From: Coriobacteriia bacterium | Lineage (GTDB): Bacteria > Actinomycetota > Coriobacteriia > Anaerosomatales > Anaerosomataceae | Assembly (NCBI GenBank): GCA_016938135.1 | Contig: JAFGVD010000025.1 | Location: 62,001 to 126,000, forward strand | Reading direction: 5' to 3' | Length of the DNA: 64,000 nt | Shown: piece after piece, positions 24,880 through 34,616 of the stretch | Layout of the letters: each line of letters opens with the position of its first letter | Numbering within the stretch: position 1 is the first letter of the stretch | Translations under genes and position numbers: made by a program | The notes under the pieces: generated by a model | What the model was told of the DNA's origin: nothing | The model's database searches: none | Seen by the model: the letters and a program-made list of their open reading frames with translations, nothing else

Positions 24880-25812
24880 ATGGCAACGCTTAAAGAACTC
24901 ACTCATCGCGAGGACCGCCTCGAAGGCGGCCACCGTCTCTGCGCCGGTTGTGGCGCCTCGATCGCCGTTCGCCAGGTGCTTCTGGGCGCCGGCGAAGAGC
25001 CCGTCGTCGTCGGTTGTGCGACCGGCTGCCTCGAGGTTTCCACCACGATCTACCCGTACTCGTCGTGGAAGACCCCGTTCATCCACAACGCGTTCGAGAA
25101 CTCTGCAGCGACCGTCTCCGGTGTTGAGGCCGCGTTCAAGGGTCTGAAGGCAGCAGGCAAGATCCCTGCCGATAAGCGCATCAAGTTTGTCGCCTTCGGC
25201 GGCGACGGCGGCACCTACGACATCGGACTGCAGTCTCTGTCCGGCGCCATGGAGCGCGGCCATGACATGGTCTATGTCTGCTACGACAACGGCGCGTACA
25301 TGAACACCGGTATCCAGCGTTCCTCGGCCACGCCGAAGGGCGCCTGGGCAACGACCGCCCAGATCGGCTCTGCCCAGCAGGGTAAGCAGCAGAGGCGCAA
25401 GGACCTCACGCAGATCATGGCGGCCCACGGCATCCCGTATGTCGCTCAGGCTTCGATCTCGCATTGGAAGGACCTAACCGCAAAGGCCGAGAAGGCCTTT
25501 GCGGTCGAGGGACCGGCGTTTCTGAACGTCTTCGCACCGTGCCCCCGTGGCTGGCGCATTCCCTACAACAAGACCGTGGAGATCGCCAAGCTCGCGGTAC
25601 AGACCGGCTTCTGGCCTCTCTACGAGGTAGAGGATGGAGTCTTCCGTCAGACCGTCAAGGTGCACAACAAAAAGCCCATCGAGGAGTTCCTCAAGCCGCA
25701 GGGCCGTTTCAAGCACCTTTTCAAGCCCGAGAATGCCGAATTGCTCGCCGAGATACAGGGCGATGTCGACCGTGCATATGGCGCGTTGCTGGGTCGGTGC
25801 GGAGCTCAATAG
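24880..25812 (+). CDS. porB: 2-oxoacid:ferredoxin oxidoreductase, beta subunit (TPP-binding)
   Basis: A 310-residue beta chain that binds thiamine diphosphate and the proximal [4Fe-4S] cluster. GHRLCAGCGASIAVRQ and GCATGCLE supply cysteines. The TPP motif begins at AFGGDGGTYDIGLQ and ends with YDNGAYMNTGIQRS. ATPKGAWATT is the usual pyruvate-type segment. GGAGGGAGG precedes the ATG, 12 bases after porA. A strong terminator follows, closing porGDAB. Confidence 0.95.
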   Translation: MATLKELTHREDRLEGGHRLCAGCGASIAVRQVLLGAGEEPVVVGCATGCLEVSTTIYPYSSWKTPFIHNAFENSAATVSGVEAAFKGLKAAGKIPADKRIKFVAFGGDGGTYDIGLQSLSGAMERGHDMVYVCYDNGAYMNTGIQRSSATPKGAWATTAQIGSAQQGKQQRRKDLTQIMAAHGIPYVAQASISHWKDLTAKAEKAFAVEGPAFLNVFAPCPRGWRIPYNKTVEIAKLAVQTGFWPLYEVEDGVFRQTVKVHNKKPIEEFLKPQGRFKHLFKPENAELLAEIQGDVDRAYGALLGRCGAQ

Positions 25813-25850
25813 AACGACTGGTCTTGAAGAGGTACGCTTCTTGCTTGCAT

Positions 25851-25885
25851 ATCAGGGGTCCCGCCTATTTTGCGGGGCCCCTGAT
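25851..25885 (+). terminator. Terminator of porGDAB
   Basis: A 14-bp stem ATCAGGGGTCCCGC / GCGGGGCCCCTGAT with one G-U pair and loop CTATTTT. It lies 38 bases after the porB stop; the T-tract behind it is short (GTTATGATG). Confidence 0.85.
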
Positions 25886-25937
25886 GTTATGATGAGGCGG
25901 TGGACATCGCTACGTGAGCTGTGCGAAAGGATCAAGA

Positions 25938-26777
25938 ATGAGGCGACTCATGAGCTTCGCTCTACCCGCGCTGCTCACGTTGTCGATGCTTGGAGGGTGC
26001 ACGCCAGCTGCGGACAGCGTAAGTCCAGCGGGTGACACTGTAGGCGAGCAGCTTCGGGTCTCCGGTTCGGGTACCTGCCTTCCGCTCATTCAGATACTCA
26101 CGGACGAGTACACCAGTGACTCGGAGTTCGTCTTCCTGCCGGGTCTTCATTCGGGTGGCGGCATAAAGGGCGTTGCCAATGCCGACCTGGAGATAGGTGC
26201 CGTGTCTCGTTCCCTTTCTGACGACGAAGCGGCTCTTGGTCTTGAGTACACGTTGCTCTCCAGCGATGGTTTGGTCCTTGCCACACACTCCTCTGTCACC
26301 ATCGACGGGCTGTCCACCGAACAGGTCCGGGACATCTACTCGGGCGTGTATTCCAACTGGAGCGAGCTTGGGGGACCGGATCTTCCGATCACGATCTTGG
26401 ATCGCAACGAGGACGAGTCCGCAAAGATCATCCTCCGCCAGTATGTGCTTGGACCGGATCTGGAGATCACGCCCAAAGCCGTCAATCTGTACTACGAGCC
26501 GGACATGATCGAGGGGCTGCAGTCAACGGCCGGTTCCATCGGGTACTTCTCGCTGGGTTACGGGCTGTCCCAAGACGTGCCGGTGCTCTATATGAAGCTT
26601 GACGGTATCAGCGCCACAGTTGAGAACATCGAGAACGGGACGTACAAGGTGGTGCGACCGCTTGGTGTTGTCACGGCCGAGGACGCCTCAGACGAGATCA
26701 CCGCGTTCCTGCAATGGGCGACGAGCGCGGAAGCCAGGGACTTGATGAAGAGCCAGGGATTCGCGCCAGCGAAGTGA
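25938..26777 (+). CDS. PstS-like substrate-binding lipoprotein
   Basis: A 279-residue extracytoplasmic binding protein. The signal peptide ends in a lipobox SMLGGC (about residue 22). The mature part begins VSGSGTCLPLIQILTDEY, the PstS-type phosphate-loop opening, with a glycine-rich GGGIKGVANADLEIGAVSRSLSD segment and the DRNEDESAKII hinge. It is shorter than PstS and no permease genes follow, so it may serve as sensor input for the HD-GYP protein encoded 10 bases downstream. The ATG at 25938 is backed by GAAAGGATC. Phosphate as ligand is a guess from the fold. Confidence 0.85.
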   Translation: MRRLMSFALPALLTLSMLGGCTPAADSVSPAGDTVGEQLRVSGSGTCLPLIQILTDEYTSDSEFVFLPGLHSGGGIKGVANADLEIGAVSRSLSDDEAALGLEYTLLSSDGLVLATHSSVTIDGLSTEQVRDIYSGVYSNWSELGGPDLPITILDRNEDESAKIILRQYVLGPDLEITPKAVNLYYEPDMIEGLQSTAGSIGYFSLGYGLSQDVPVLYMKLDGISATVENIENGTYKVVRPLGVVTAEDASDEITAFLQWATSAEARDLMKSQGFAPAK

Positions 26778-26787
26778 CGAGAGCCGA

Positions 26788-29382
26788 ATGACACGGAACC
26801 CCTTCGGGAAGCATCTGCATAATCAGATCATCGTGCCGCTTGTCGTGGCTACTCTTGTCGTAGGCGTGATGGCGACTTTGGTGGCATGGGCTCTGCTCGA
26901 CCAGATCATCAATGGCTGGATCGACGAGACAGCGTCTGCGACATCCACAGGCGTTTCGGCTCGGTTTGACGACAAGAGCGAAGAGATGCAGCGTGCGGTC
27001 AAGCTGGCTGCAGAGAACTCCCGATTTGTGGAAGCAGTACAGAGCGGCGACGCCATGACGATCTCCGCGCAGCTCGTGGGCACGAGCCAGGCGCTTGATG
27101 CTCCCAATCCCGGCTATCAGAAGGTCGAAGCAAGCAACCTGATGCTCCTTGACGAGGACGGGGTCGTGGTCGCTTCTACCGGCGGGCTGACGGTCGCTCC
27201 GGGGCAGGCCCCGCTTGGTGACAAAGACCTCAACTGGATCAGCCTCGCGATGAGCCACCCGATCATGATCCAGATAGCCGGCGAAGAGACTCTGACTGCG
27301 CTTGAGCCCGTGAAGGGTCCGGATGGACAGGTCTATGCTCTCGCGTACTCCCAGATCATAGGTGACACGTTCGTGGCGGACTTCCGGACGGGTGTGCAGA
27401 CGGGGCTTGCGCTCTACAACGAGGATCTTGTGGCTGTGGGAATCGACATTCCTAATGAGCTTGGCGGCACAAGCATGGCAGCGCAGCTTGAGAACCCCGA
27501 GAGCGTCGTCATCGAGGCGCTGAGGGAGTCACAGCAAGACCCAGGGCTGTCGGTAACGCGCAAGCTGGTCTTCGAGGGTGCCGAGTACCGTGTTGTCGCC
27601 ACCCAGATCCTATTCGAGAACGACCCTACGCGCACGGCATCCTATCTGGTGACCGTCCTGGGTACGGGGGTCGCCGAGCAGACGCGGGTGACGACCCGCA
27701 ATCTCATCATGCTTTGGTCAGTTGTGGCGGTCGCCTCGCTCCTGGGGCTCAACTGGTGGGTGGCGCGACGCGTCTCAGACCCGCTGATGGCACTGTCCCA
27801 GAGTGTGGCGCGTGTCGCAGAGGGCGACTACTCCACCAAGGTCGCCTTCGAAGGCTCCAATGAGGTCTCGGATTTGAGCGAGAACTTCAACCGGATGACC
27901 GACTCTCTGCGCGATCGCAGCGAGAGTCTGACCAAGAAGGTCCTTGAGCTCGCGACGCTCTATGAGATGAGCCGCGCACTGGGCTCAACGCTCGACCTTG
28001 ATGTGCTTCTGGACTCCGTACTGGATTCTGCGATGCGGATATTCAATGTGGAGATCGGCTACGTCACCTTGCGTGACCGCGAAACTGCCGAATTGCATGT
28101 CCGCGCGTGGCGTGGTGGCGGTGCCCAGGCAGATGAGTCGGCGGTTCGGACCTCTATGTCGGAGTGGGTCATCCGAGAGGGGAGACCGCTCATCTTCAAC
28201 CCGCCCCGCGATGGCGAACAGAATCGTATCGACACCGTCAGTGGCGCACTCGCGGCCTTGTGTGTTCCGCTTGTCTCTACCGAGGGTACTCTCGGCGCTA
28301 TCACGGTGGGCAGCAGAAGTGAGACGCAGCGTTTCACCAGCGATGATGTCAGGCTGCTTGCCACCATCGCCAACCATGTAACCATCGCGATCGGGAACAT
28401 CGAGCTGTTCTCAAGCCTGCAAGAGGCGTATCTGGCAACGGTGCGCGCCCTTGCGGCGGCCGTGGACGCGAAAGACCCGTACACCAGGGGCCATTCGGAT
28501 GGCGTGGCGCGGCTCTCGATGGAGATCGCGGACAGCATGGGTCTATCGGCCGAACAGCGCGTCTCTCTGGAGATGGCGGCGTATCTGCACGACATCGGGA
28601 AGATCGGTATCTCCGAGGATATCTTGCTCAAACCCGGGAAGCTGACTGACGAAGAGATGGCGCAGATGCGACACCATCCGTTGATCGGGGCCAACATCTT
28701 GCGTCCTGTCGCCTTCCCTTGGCCTATCGCCCCAATCGTCCGCCATCATCATGAGCACTATGACGGCACCGGCTATCCTGCAGGACTCAAGGCCGAAGAG
28801 ATCCCGGCGTTGGCTCGCGTGCTCACCGTCGCGGATGCCTTCGAGGCCATGGTCTCGGATCGTCCGTATCGCAAGGGTCGTTCACAACACGAGGCGATTC
28901 TAGAGCTACGCAGATGCTCGGGAAGTCACTTCGACCCGCGCGTCGTCGACGCCTTCATCCGGGTGCTGGAGCATGATGCGGTGGATGATCAGCCTGAGCC
29001 GGAAGATGACGAAGACGTCACCGGCGTCGACGAGAAGTACGCTGTCTGCGTCGCGGTCGCTGACGGCATGATATCCAGCTTCCGGAGGCTTGGAGGCCCG
29101 CGCCTGGCGAGCAACCTAGAGAAGGACCTTAACGCCGAATTCGGCCGTCAGGAGCTGCCGTTCACGGTGCTGGCGGGTCACCTCAGCATTGGGAATGGGT
29201 CCGGTGTCACGGAGCAGGGACAGGTGGAATACATGCGGCGTGCAGTGGCTGTTATCGCCGTTGCGATGGAGCGCACCTCTGGGGCGACGCTTGTAGAGCA
29301 CTTCTATACGGAGTCCGTGGACAGCCTTCCCGAGCGCATGCGTTTGCTCGCCGGCTCCATGCGACTGCTCGGTGATTCGTAG
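26788..29382 (+). CDS. Membrane sensor: Cache-like, HAMP, GAF and HD-GYP domains
   Basis: An 864-residue signalling protein. TM1 lies at about 15-40, an extracytoplasmic Cache-like domain at about 45-300, and TM2 at about 305-325 (LLGLNWWVARRVSDPL). HAMP follows (about 325-378), then GAF (about 395-545) and HD-GYP (about 552-730): HDIGKIGI, HHPLIGANIL, RHHHEHYDGTGYP and DAFEAMVSDRPYR. HD-GYP domains hydrolyse cyclic di-GMP and the metal-binding residues are kept. The last 115 residues form an extra domain I do not recognise. The PstS-like lipoprotein gene just upstream may supply its ligand. Confidence 0.93.
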   Translation: MTRNPFGKHLHNQIIVPLVVATLVVGVMATLVAWALLDQIINGWIDETASATSTGVSARFDDKSEEMQRAVKLAAENSRFVEAVQSGDAMTISAQLVGTSQALDAPNPGYQKVEASNLMLLDEDGVVVASTGGLTVAPGQAPLGDKDLNWISLAMSHPIMIQIAGEETLTALEPVKGPDGQVYALAYSQIIGDTFVADFRTGVQTGLALYNEDLVAVGIDIPNELGGTSMAAQLENPESVVIEALRESQQDPGLSVTRKLVFEGAEYRVVATQILFENDPTRTASYLVTVLGTGVAEQTRVTTRNLIMLWSVVAVASLLGLNWWVARRVSDPLMALSQSVARVAEGDYSTKVAFEGSNEVSDLSENFNRMTDSLRDRSESLTKKVLELATLYEMSRALGSTLDLDVLLDSVLDSAMRIFNVEIGYVTLRDRETAELHVRAWRGGGAQADESAVRTSMSEWVIREGRPLIFNPPRDGEQNRIDTVSGALAALCVPLVSTEGTLGAITVGSRSETQRFTSDDVRLLATIANHVTIAIGNIELFSSLQEAYLATVRALAAAVDAKDPYTRGHSDGVARLSMEIADSMGLSAEQRVSLEMAAYLHDIGKIGISEDILLKPGKLTDEEMAQMRHHPLIGANILRPVAFPWPIAPIVRHHHEHYDGTGYPAGLKAEEIPALARVLTVADAFEAMVSDRPYRKGRSQHEAILELRRCSGSHFDPRVVDAFIRVLEHDAVDDQPEPEDDEDVTGVDEKYAVCVAVADGMISSFRRLGGPRLASNLEKDLNAEFGRQELPFTVLAGHLSIGNGSGVTEQGQVEYMRRAVAVIAVAMERTSGATLVEHFYTESVDSLPERMRLLAGSMRLLGDS

Positions 29383-29488
29383 CGTGTCGGTCGCGCTCTC
29401 GCCACCCACCGGGGGAATGCTGGTACACTATCTCCCAATCTTGTGACCCGCACGCTTCTTGTGTGGCGGCCCTTGTCGGGGAGGATGC

Positions 29489-30748
29489 ATGGCGCTCATC
29501 GTTCAGAAGTTCGGCGGCACTTCAGTCGGGACACCCGACCGCATACGTGCGGTTGCTGAGCGCATCGTTGCCACGCATACCGCCGGCAACGACTGCGTCG
29601 CGGTCGTCTCGGCTATGGGTGATGTCACCGACGATCTGCTTGCCCTGGCTGCGGCCATCAACGCGGATCCGCCTGAGCGGGAGATGGATATGCTCCTGGC
29701 CACGGGTGAGCAGGTCACCATCGCGCTTCTAGCCATGGCCATACATGCGCTTGGTCATGAGGCGATATCATTCACTGGCGCGCAGGTGGGCATCGTCACG
29801 GATGCCGGTCACACCAAGGCGCGGATTCAAGAGGTCCGGGCGGAATGCGTCAAAGACGCGCTCGCCGACGGCCGGATAGTCATCGTTGCCGGCTTCCAGG
29901 GCCGCACGCCCGAGGGCCAGATAACCACGCTCGGTCGCGGAGGTTCTGACACCACTGCGGTCGCCATCGCCGCCGGTATATCGGCGGACATCTGTGAGAT
30001 ATACACGGACGTGGACGGAGTGTTCACGGCTGATCCGCGGGTGGTCCCGGACGCGCGCAAGATCGACCTCATCTCTTATGACGAGATGCTGGAGATGGCC
30101 GCCACCGGTGCCCGCGTCCTCCAGCTCCGGTCCGTGGAGTTCGGCAGGAACCACGGAGTCGCCATCCATGTCCGCTCGAGCTTCAACGATCATCCTGGTA
30201 CCATCGTCAAGGAGGCTGACGCTTCAATGGAGCAGGCAATCATCTCCGGTGTCACGCATGACACCTCTGAGGCCAAGATCACGATCCGCGATGTCCCCGA
30301 CCAGCCGGGTGTCGCCGCGCAGGTCTTCTCGGCATTGGCCGAAGCTAATTGCAACGTGGACATGATCGTGCAGAACGTGTCCGAAGAAGGCGCCACCGAC
30401 ATCTCGTTCACCATTCCCAAAGAGGATCTGGCTCGCGCCAAGCGGACCGTTGAGGCCATGGTGGAGCACCTGGGCGCGCGCGCCTGGTCGGTGGACGAGT
30501 CCATCGCCAAGGTGTCTTTGGTGGGAGCCGGTATGAAGACCCATCCCGGCGTTGCTGCACAGATGTTCAACGCGCTGGCTGAGGCGGACGTGAACATCCA
30601 TATGATCTCCACCTCGTCGATCCGTGTGTCGTGCGTGGTCTCTGGTGGGCAGGCCGAGAAGGCCGTTCGCGCGTTGCATGCGAGCTTTGGACTGGCCGAA
30701 GATGAGATCGTTGCGGAGGCCGCCCCGGCAGCGAGAGGTGGCAACTGA
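29489..30748 (+). CDS. lysC: Aspartate kinase
   Basis: A 419-residue aspartokinase. VQKFGGTSVG opens the kinase domain; GFQGRTPEGQITTLGRGGSDTTAVAIAAG holds the substrate site in two parts; YTDVDGVFTADPR follows. Two ACT domains end the chain (from about 265 and 345; ITIRDVPDQPGVAAQVFSAL and VGAGMKTHPGVAAQMFNAL), the regulatory site for lysine or threonine. The ATG at 29489 after GGGGAGG is chosen; ten extra codons upstream have no support. It overlaps asd by one base. First step of Lys/Thr/Met and diaminopimelate synthesis. Confidence 0.96.
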   Translation: MALIVQKFGGTSVGTPDRIRAVAERIVATHTAGNDCVAVVSAMGDVTDDLLALAAAINADPPEREMDMLLATGEQVTIALLAMAIHALGHEAISFTGAQVGIVTDAGHTKARIQEVRAECVKDALADGRIVIVAGFQGRTPEGQITTLGRGGSDTTAVAIAAGISADICEIYTDVDGVFTADPRVVPDARKIDLISYDEMLEMAATGARVLQLRSVEFGRNHGVAIHVRSSFNDHPGTIVKEADASMEQAIISGVTHDTSEAKITIRDVPDQPGVAAQVFSALAEANCNVDMIVQNVSEEGATDISFTIPKEDLARAKRTVEAMVEHLGARAWSVDESIAKVSLVGAGMKTHPGVAAQMFNALAEADVNIHMISTSSIRVSCVVSGGQAEKAVRALHASFGLAEDEIVAEAAPAARGGN

Positions 30749-31773
30749 TGGCCTGGAACAAGCCCATGCCCTCCCGGCCGGTAGTCGCCGTAGCAGGCGC
30801 AACAGGTGCGGTAGGGATCGAGATGCTCAAGACCCTCGAGCAGCGGGGCTTCCCCGCCTCGCGCGTGATCGCGCTTGCCTCGTCGCGCTCGGCGGGCAAG
30901 AAGCTGCCGTTTGCCGGCGGAGAGCTTGTCGTGGAAGAGCTTACGGAAGCATCGTTTGAGGGCGTGGATATCGCGCTCTTCTCGGCAGGCGCATCGGTGA
31001 GCAAGGCCATGGCGCCCGCGGCTGTAGCGGCCGGGTGTGTGGTCATCGATAATTCCTCAGCGTTCAGGATGGACGAGGACGTGCCGTTGGTGGTTCCCGA
31101 GGTTAATGCTCAGGATCTGGACCTGCACTCAGGAGTGGTGGCCAACCCCAACTGCTCGACGATCCAGATGGTAGTGGTGCTCAAGGTGCTGAACGATCTG
31201 TCACCCATTCGCCGCGTCGTCGTGTCCACATACCAGGCTGCCAGCGGCGCCGGTCAGGCTGCCATGGATGAGCTCTATGACCAGTCTCGTGACTTCCTGG
31301 AGGGCCGAGAGCTGGAGCCCTCGGCGTTCGCGCATCGGATAGCCTTTAACTGTATTCCTCAGATAGACGTGTTTCTCGATGACGGTTCGACCAAAGAAGA
31401 GTGGAAGATGGTCGTCGAGACCAAGAAGATCATGCATGCACCGCAGATCGAAATGGCGGCCACGTGTGTCCGCGTGCCCGTCTTGCGGTGTCACTCCGAG
31501 TCTCTCAACATCGAGTTCGACTCCGAGATCTCAGTGGACTCTGCCCGCGAGGCGTTGTCGTCCGCTTCCGGCATCACGATGACGGATGACCCCGCCGCCT
31601 CAAGCTACCCCATGCCGGCGCTGCTCGAGGGGAGCGACGACGTCTATGTGGGTCGTTTGCGGGTTGATACAAGCGTTCCGCATGGCCTCGTCCTATGGAT
31701 AGTGGCCGACCAGCTCAGGAAAGGTGCGGCGCTAAACGCCGTTCAGATAGCGGAAGCACTGCTCTCGCGTTAA
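30748..31773 (+). CDS. asd: Aspartate-semialdehyde dehydrogenase
   Basis: A 341-residue enzyme. NADP-binding AVAGATGAVGIEMLKTLEQRGFP, the active-site cysteine in VANPNCSTIQMV (about residue 135), TYQAASGAGQAAMDEL and the C-terminal HGLVLWIVADQLRKGAALNAVQIAE are all present. It reduces aspartyl phosphate to aspartate semialdehyde. Its ATG shares a base with the lysC stop (TGATG), so translation is coupled. About 80 bases separate it from the next gene. Confidence 0.97.
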   Translation: MAWNKPMPSRPVVAVAGATGAVGIEMLKTLEQRGFPASRVIALASSRSAGKKLPFAGGELVVEELTEASFEGVDIALFSAGASVSKAMAPAAVAAGCVVIDNSSAFRMDEDVPLVVPEVNAQDLDLHSGVVANPNCSTIQMVVVLKVLNDLSPIRRVVVSTYQAASGAGQAAMDELYDQSRDFLEGRELEPSAFAHRIAFNCIPQIDVFLDDGSTKEEWKMVVETKKIMHAPQIEMAATCVRVPVLRCHSESLNIEFDSEISVDSAREALSSASGITMTDDPAASSYPMPALLEGSDDVYVGRLRVDTSVPHGLVLWIVADQLRKGAALNAVQIAEALLSR

Positions 31774-31858
31774 TATTAAGGAACGAGACCGCATCCAATG
31801 TTCGCCTGAAGCGTTGTCTTTGTTCAAACAGGCTGTTTGTGAGGGGAGCTGTGTGACC

Positions 31859-32539
31859 ATGACGGAATCCAGCGTGCTCATTGTCGAAGACGACGCTACG
31901 ATCGCGCGCTTCGTTGAGCTCGAGCTGCAGCACGAGGGCTACGGTGTGCTTCGGGCAGGGGACGGGCCTTCCGCGATCGATCTGATGGACGGCAATGAGG
32001 TGGATCTCGTTATCTTGGACCTCATGCTTCCGGGAATAGACGGCATCGATGTTGCCAGGCACATCCGCAAGCGCGGGTCTTCTGTGCCGATCTTGATGTT
32101 GACCGCTCGCGCCGAGACGCACGACGTGGTCTCCGGCTTCGAAGCGGGCGCGGACGACTACTTGCGCAAGCCCTTCGAAGTGCCGGAGCTGTTGTCGCGG
32201 GTGCGGGCTTTGCTGAAGCGGGCGAAGATAGCAGAACCCGCGGCCCCGTACGAGGCATCCGGCGTGCGTATCGACATCGACAAGCGGGAAGCGACCAGCA
32301 ACGGCAAGGTCCTGGATCTCACGGCCAAGGAGTTCGACCTGCTGTGCTATCTGGTCCAGAACGCCGGTCGTGTCATCTCCCGTGATGAGATCCTCGATGC
32401 CGTTTGGGGTGGCCAGCATGCGACTGACAGCAATGTCATCGAGGTGTTCGTGTGCCATCTCCGGAACAAGATAGACGACCGGGACAACAAAGTGATCCAG
32501 ACGATCCGAGGAGTCGGGTACTTCTTCGCTAGGGGATAG
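31859..32539 (+). CDS. OmpR-family response regulator
   Basis: A 226-residue regulator: receiver domain (acidic VEDDATIARF, phospho-Asp in LVILDLMLPG, TARAE and the Lys of YLRKPFEVPEL) and a winged-helix DNA-binding domain (DLTAKEFDLLCYLVQNAGRV, RNKIDD, IRGVGYFF). GAGGGGAG lies 10 bases before the ATG at 31859 and 4 before a GTG at 31853. The cognate kinase starts on the next base after the stop. Confidence 0.93.
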   Translation: MTESSVLIVEDDATIARFVELELQHEGYGVLRAGDGPSAIDLMDGNEVDLVILDLMLPGIDGIDVARHIRKRGSSVPILMLTARAETHDVVSGFEAGADDYLRKPFEVPELLSRVRALLKRAKIAEPAAPYEASGVRIDIDKREATSNGKVLDLTAKEFDLLCYLVQNAGRVISRDEILDAVWGGQHATDSNVIEVFVCHLRNKIDDRDNKVIQTIRGVGYFFARG

Positions 32540-34039
32540 ATGCGCCTTTCATCGATCCGCGCGCGCGTCCTGTATCTGTCGGGCATCTTTGCTCTTTTGC
32601 TCGTCGGCAGCGTCACGCTTGCAACATACTTCTTCGTGGCTGACGGTATGTCTCGGTCCGCGCAGGAGACTACGTGGCGCCTCACCCACATCGCATCCAG
32701 GGCGATTGCCCGCACCACGACCACGGTCAAGCTCGATGCTGCGGCAGAAGGGCTCGAGGGAGTGGATCGCGAGCACGAGGCCCAACGCCAGTTGCTGCGG
32801 GCGATACCCGATATCCTGGGGTCGGGCGGTGCTGAGGAGGGCGCGTACGCGTTCTATCTTGAGGATGAGGACAGCGGACTGAGCCTGGTGTGGTATAGCG
32901 CCGACGAGGGCATCGTCGATCTGGAAGCCCAGCGTCTGGATGCTATAGACAGGCAGCAGCCCGTCCAGTCCGGTCCGGGTCAACGCTCCGCGCTGACCGG
33001 TATGCTGACGAGCGCAGATCTTGGGAACTACATCGTGCACGTCCCCCTGACGCTTCCCGACAAGACGCAGGGTGTGCTCGATGTCGTCTATACCCCTGAC
33101 AAGGAAGAGGCGATCTTGGACTCGGCGAGAGCGCCGATGCTCATCGTCGCCGTGTTCGCCTTCATCGTCGCCGTGCTCATGATGCAGATCATCATGAGCT
33201 GGGTGCTGTCTTTGGTCGACAACGTGCGTGTAGCGGCAGACTCGATCGAGGCCGGGCAGCTTGATGTCCATCTTCCCGAAGAGGGCGAGCATGAGATTGC
33301 CGATCTTGCCCATGCGCTCAACAACCTGATGGACAGGCTCAGACTACGCGCAGAGGCGCAGACCCGTTTCGTTGCAGATGCCTCGCATGAGCTCGCGACG
33401 CCGGTTGCGGGCATCCGGGGGTACGTGAACATCTTGCGCGAGTGGGGCTCGGAAGATCCGATCACCCGCGATGAAGCGGTCACCGCTATCGACCGGGAGT
33501 CCTTGCGCATGGCAAAGCTGTGCGGCGATCTTCTGTCGATGATTCGCAGCGACGAGATGCTCGAGTACCGCCATGTGCGCTACGACATCAATGCGCTGTC
33601 CCGAGAGGTGCTGGCCACCACAGCCACGCGCTTCATCGACAAGGGTCTGGAGTTCATCGGCCCTGACGAAGGGCCGCTTTGGGCGGTGGGGGATCCTGAC
33701 CGCATAGAGGAGCTTCTCGGCATCCTTCTGGACAACGCCGGGAAATACACTCCGGAGGGCGGGAGCGTCGTCGTATCGACCTCGCGACAACGAGATCATG
33801 TCACGGTCAACGTCAAAGACACGGGAGTCGGCATCCCGGAGCAAGATCTACCTAACGTCTTCGAGCGCTTCTATCGCAGTGACGCTTCAAGATCGAAGGA
33901 CACGGGTGGCTTCGGTCTCGGGCTTGCGATAGCCAAGCACATCGTTGACATGAGTCAGGGAGTCATCCGGGTCTCAAGTCACGTGGGGGAAGGCACCGTC
34001 TTTCACATTGAGCTCCCGCGCACCCGTATGAAGGAGTGA
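32540..34039 (+). CDS. Membrane sensor histidine kinase
   Basis: A 499-residue kinase. TM1 at about 11-33, an extracytoplasmic sensor region (35-195), TM2 at about 198-222, HAMP (to about 275), then the H-box DASHELATPVAGIRGYV with His near residue 284. The ATPase has the N-box LLDNAGKYTPEGG, the G1 box DTGVGIPEQDLPNVFERFYR and GFGLGLAIAKHIV. It pairs with the response regulator directly upstream. The stimulus is unknown. A QueT-like transporter gene follows after 4 bases. Confidence 0.94.
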   Translation: MRLSSIRARVLYLSGIFALLLVGSVTLATYFFVADGMSRSAQETTWRLTHIASRAIARTTTTVKLDAAAEGLEGVDREHEAQRQLLRAIPDILGSGGAEEGAYAFYLEDEDSGLSLVWYSADEGIVDLEAQRLDAIDRQQPVQSGPGQRSALTGMLTSADLGNYIVHVPLTLPDKTQGVLDVVYTPDKEEAILDSARAPMLIVAVFAFIVAVLMMQIIMSWVLSLVDNVRVAADSIEAGQLDVHLPEEGEHEIADLAHALNNLMDRLRLRAEAQTRFVADASHELATPVAGIRGYVNILREWGSEDPITRDEAVTAIDRESLRMAKLCGDLLSMIRSDEMLEYRHVRYDINALSREVLATTATRFIDKGLEFIGPDEGPLWAVGDPDRIEELLGILLDNAGKYTPEGGSVVVSTSRQRDHVTVNVKDTGVGIPEQDLPNVFERFYRSDASRSKDTGGFGLGLAIAKHIVDMSQGVIRVSSHVGEGTVFHIELPRTRMKE

Positions 34040-34043
34040 CTCT

Positions 34044-34604
34044 GTGACCCGCTCACGATATGTCGCCCAGGCGGGGATCATCGCCGCCATCTATGCAGCT
34101 CTCACATTGATCGTCCTCCAGCTCCCCAGCCAGCTAGGGTGGGGCCTTGTCCAGTTCCGGGTCAGCGAAGCCGTCACGGTGGTTGCGCTGTTCACGCCTG
34201 CGGGGATCCCGGGCCTGGCTATCGGTACGATGGTGGCCAATGCCTTCATGCTCACCCAGGTGGGGCCGCTCGCCATGTTGGATGTGGTGTTCGGATCTGT
34301 TGGATCGCTTCTCGGCGCGGCGTGGATGTGGCGATTCAGAAAGCGGCCTTCGCTGGCCCTGGCAGGACCTGTTATCGCGAACGCGCTTATCGTTCCGGCG
34401 TATCTGCCGATACTCCTCAAAGGGTTCGGTTTGTACCAGGTGCCCTTCCTGGGTATCGACCTTGAAGGGCATTGGCTGGCGATGTACCTGTTCGGAGTCG
34501 TGGCGATCGCTCTGGGCGAAGCTATCGTCGTCTACGGACTGGGACTGCCGTTGTATGGTGGTCTGAAGCGGTTGGGGCTCGGCAGACTCGTCGAGGGTTC
34601 ATAA
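34044..34604 (+). CDS. queT: QueT-family transporter (ECF S-component type)
   Basis: A 186-residue membrane protein with about five helices. The opening YVAQAGIIAAIYAALTLI and the loop GLVQFRVSEAVTVVALFTP with GIPGLAIGTMVAN are the QueT/DUF988 pattern. QueT is the substrate-binding S component that takes up queuosine precursors through an energy-coupling factor module. No ECF ATPase or tRNA-guanine transglycosylase gene is in the window, and no preQ1 aptamer is visible in the 4-base gap. GTG start next to the kinase stop. Confidence 0.82.
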   Translation: MTRSRYVAQAGIIAAIYAALTLIVLQLPSQLGWGLVQFRVSEAVTVVALFTPAGIPGLAIGTMVANAFMLTQVGPLAMLDVVFGSVGSLLGAAWMWRFRKRPSLALAGPVIANALIVPAYLPILLKGFGLYQVPFLGIDLEGHWLAMYLFGVVAIALGEAIVVYGLGLPLYGGLKRLGLGRLVEGS

Positions 34605-34616
34605 CAGGGGGCGAAT

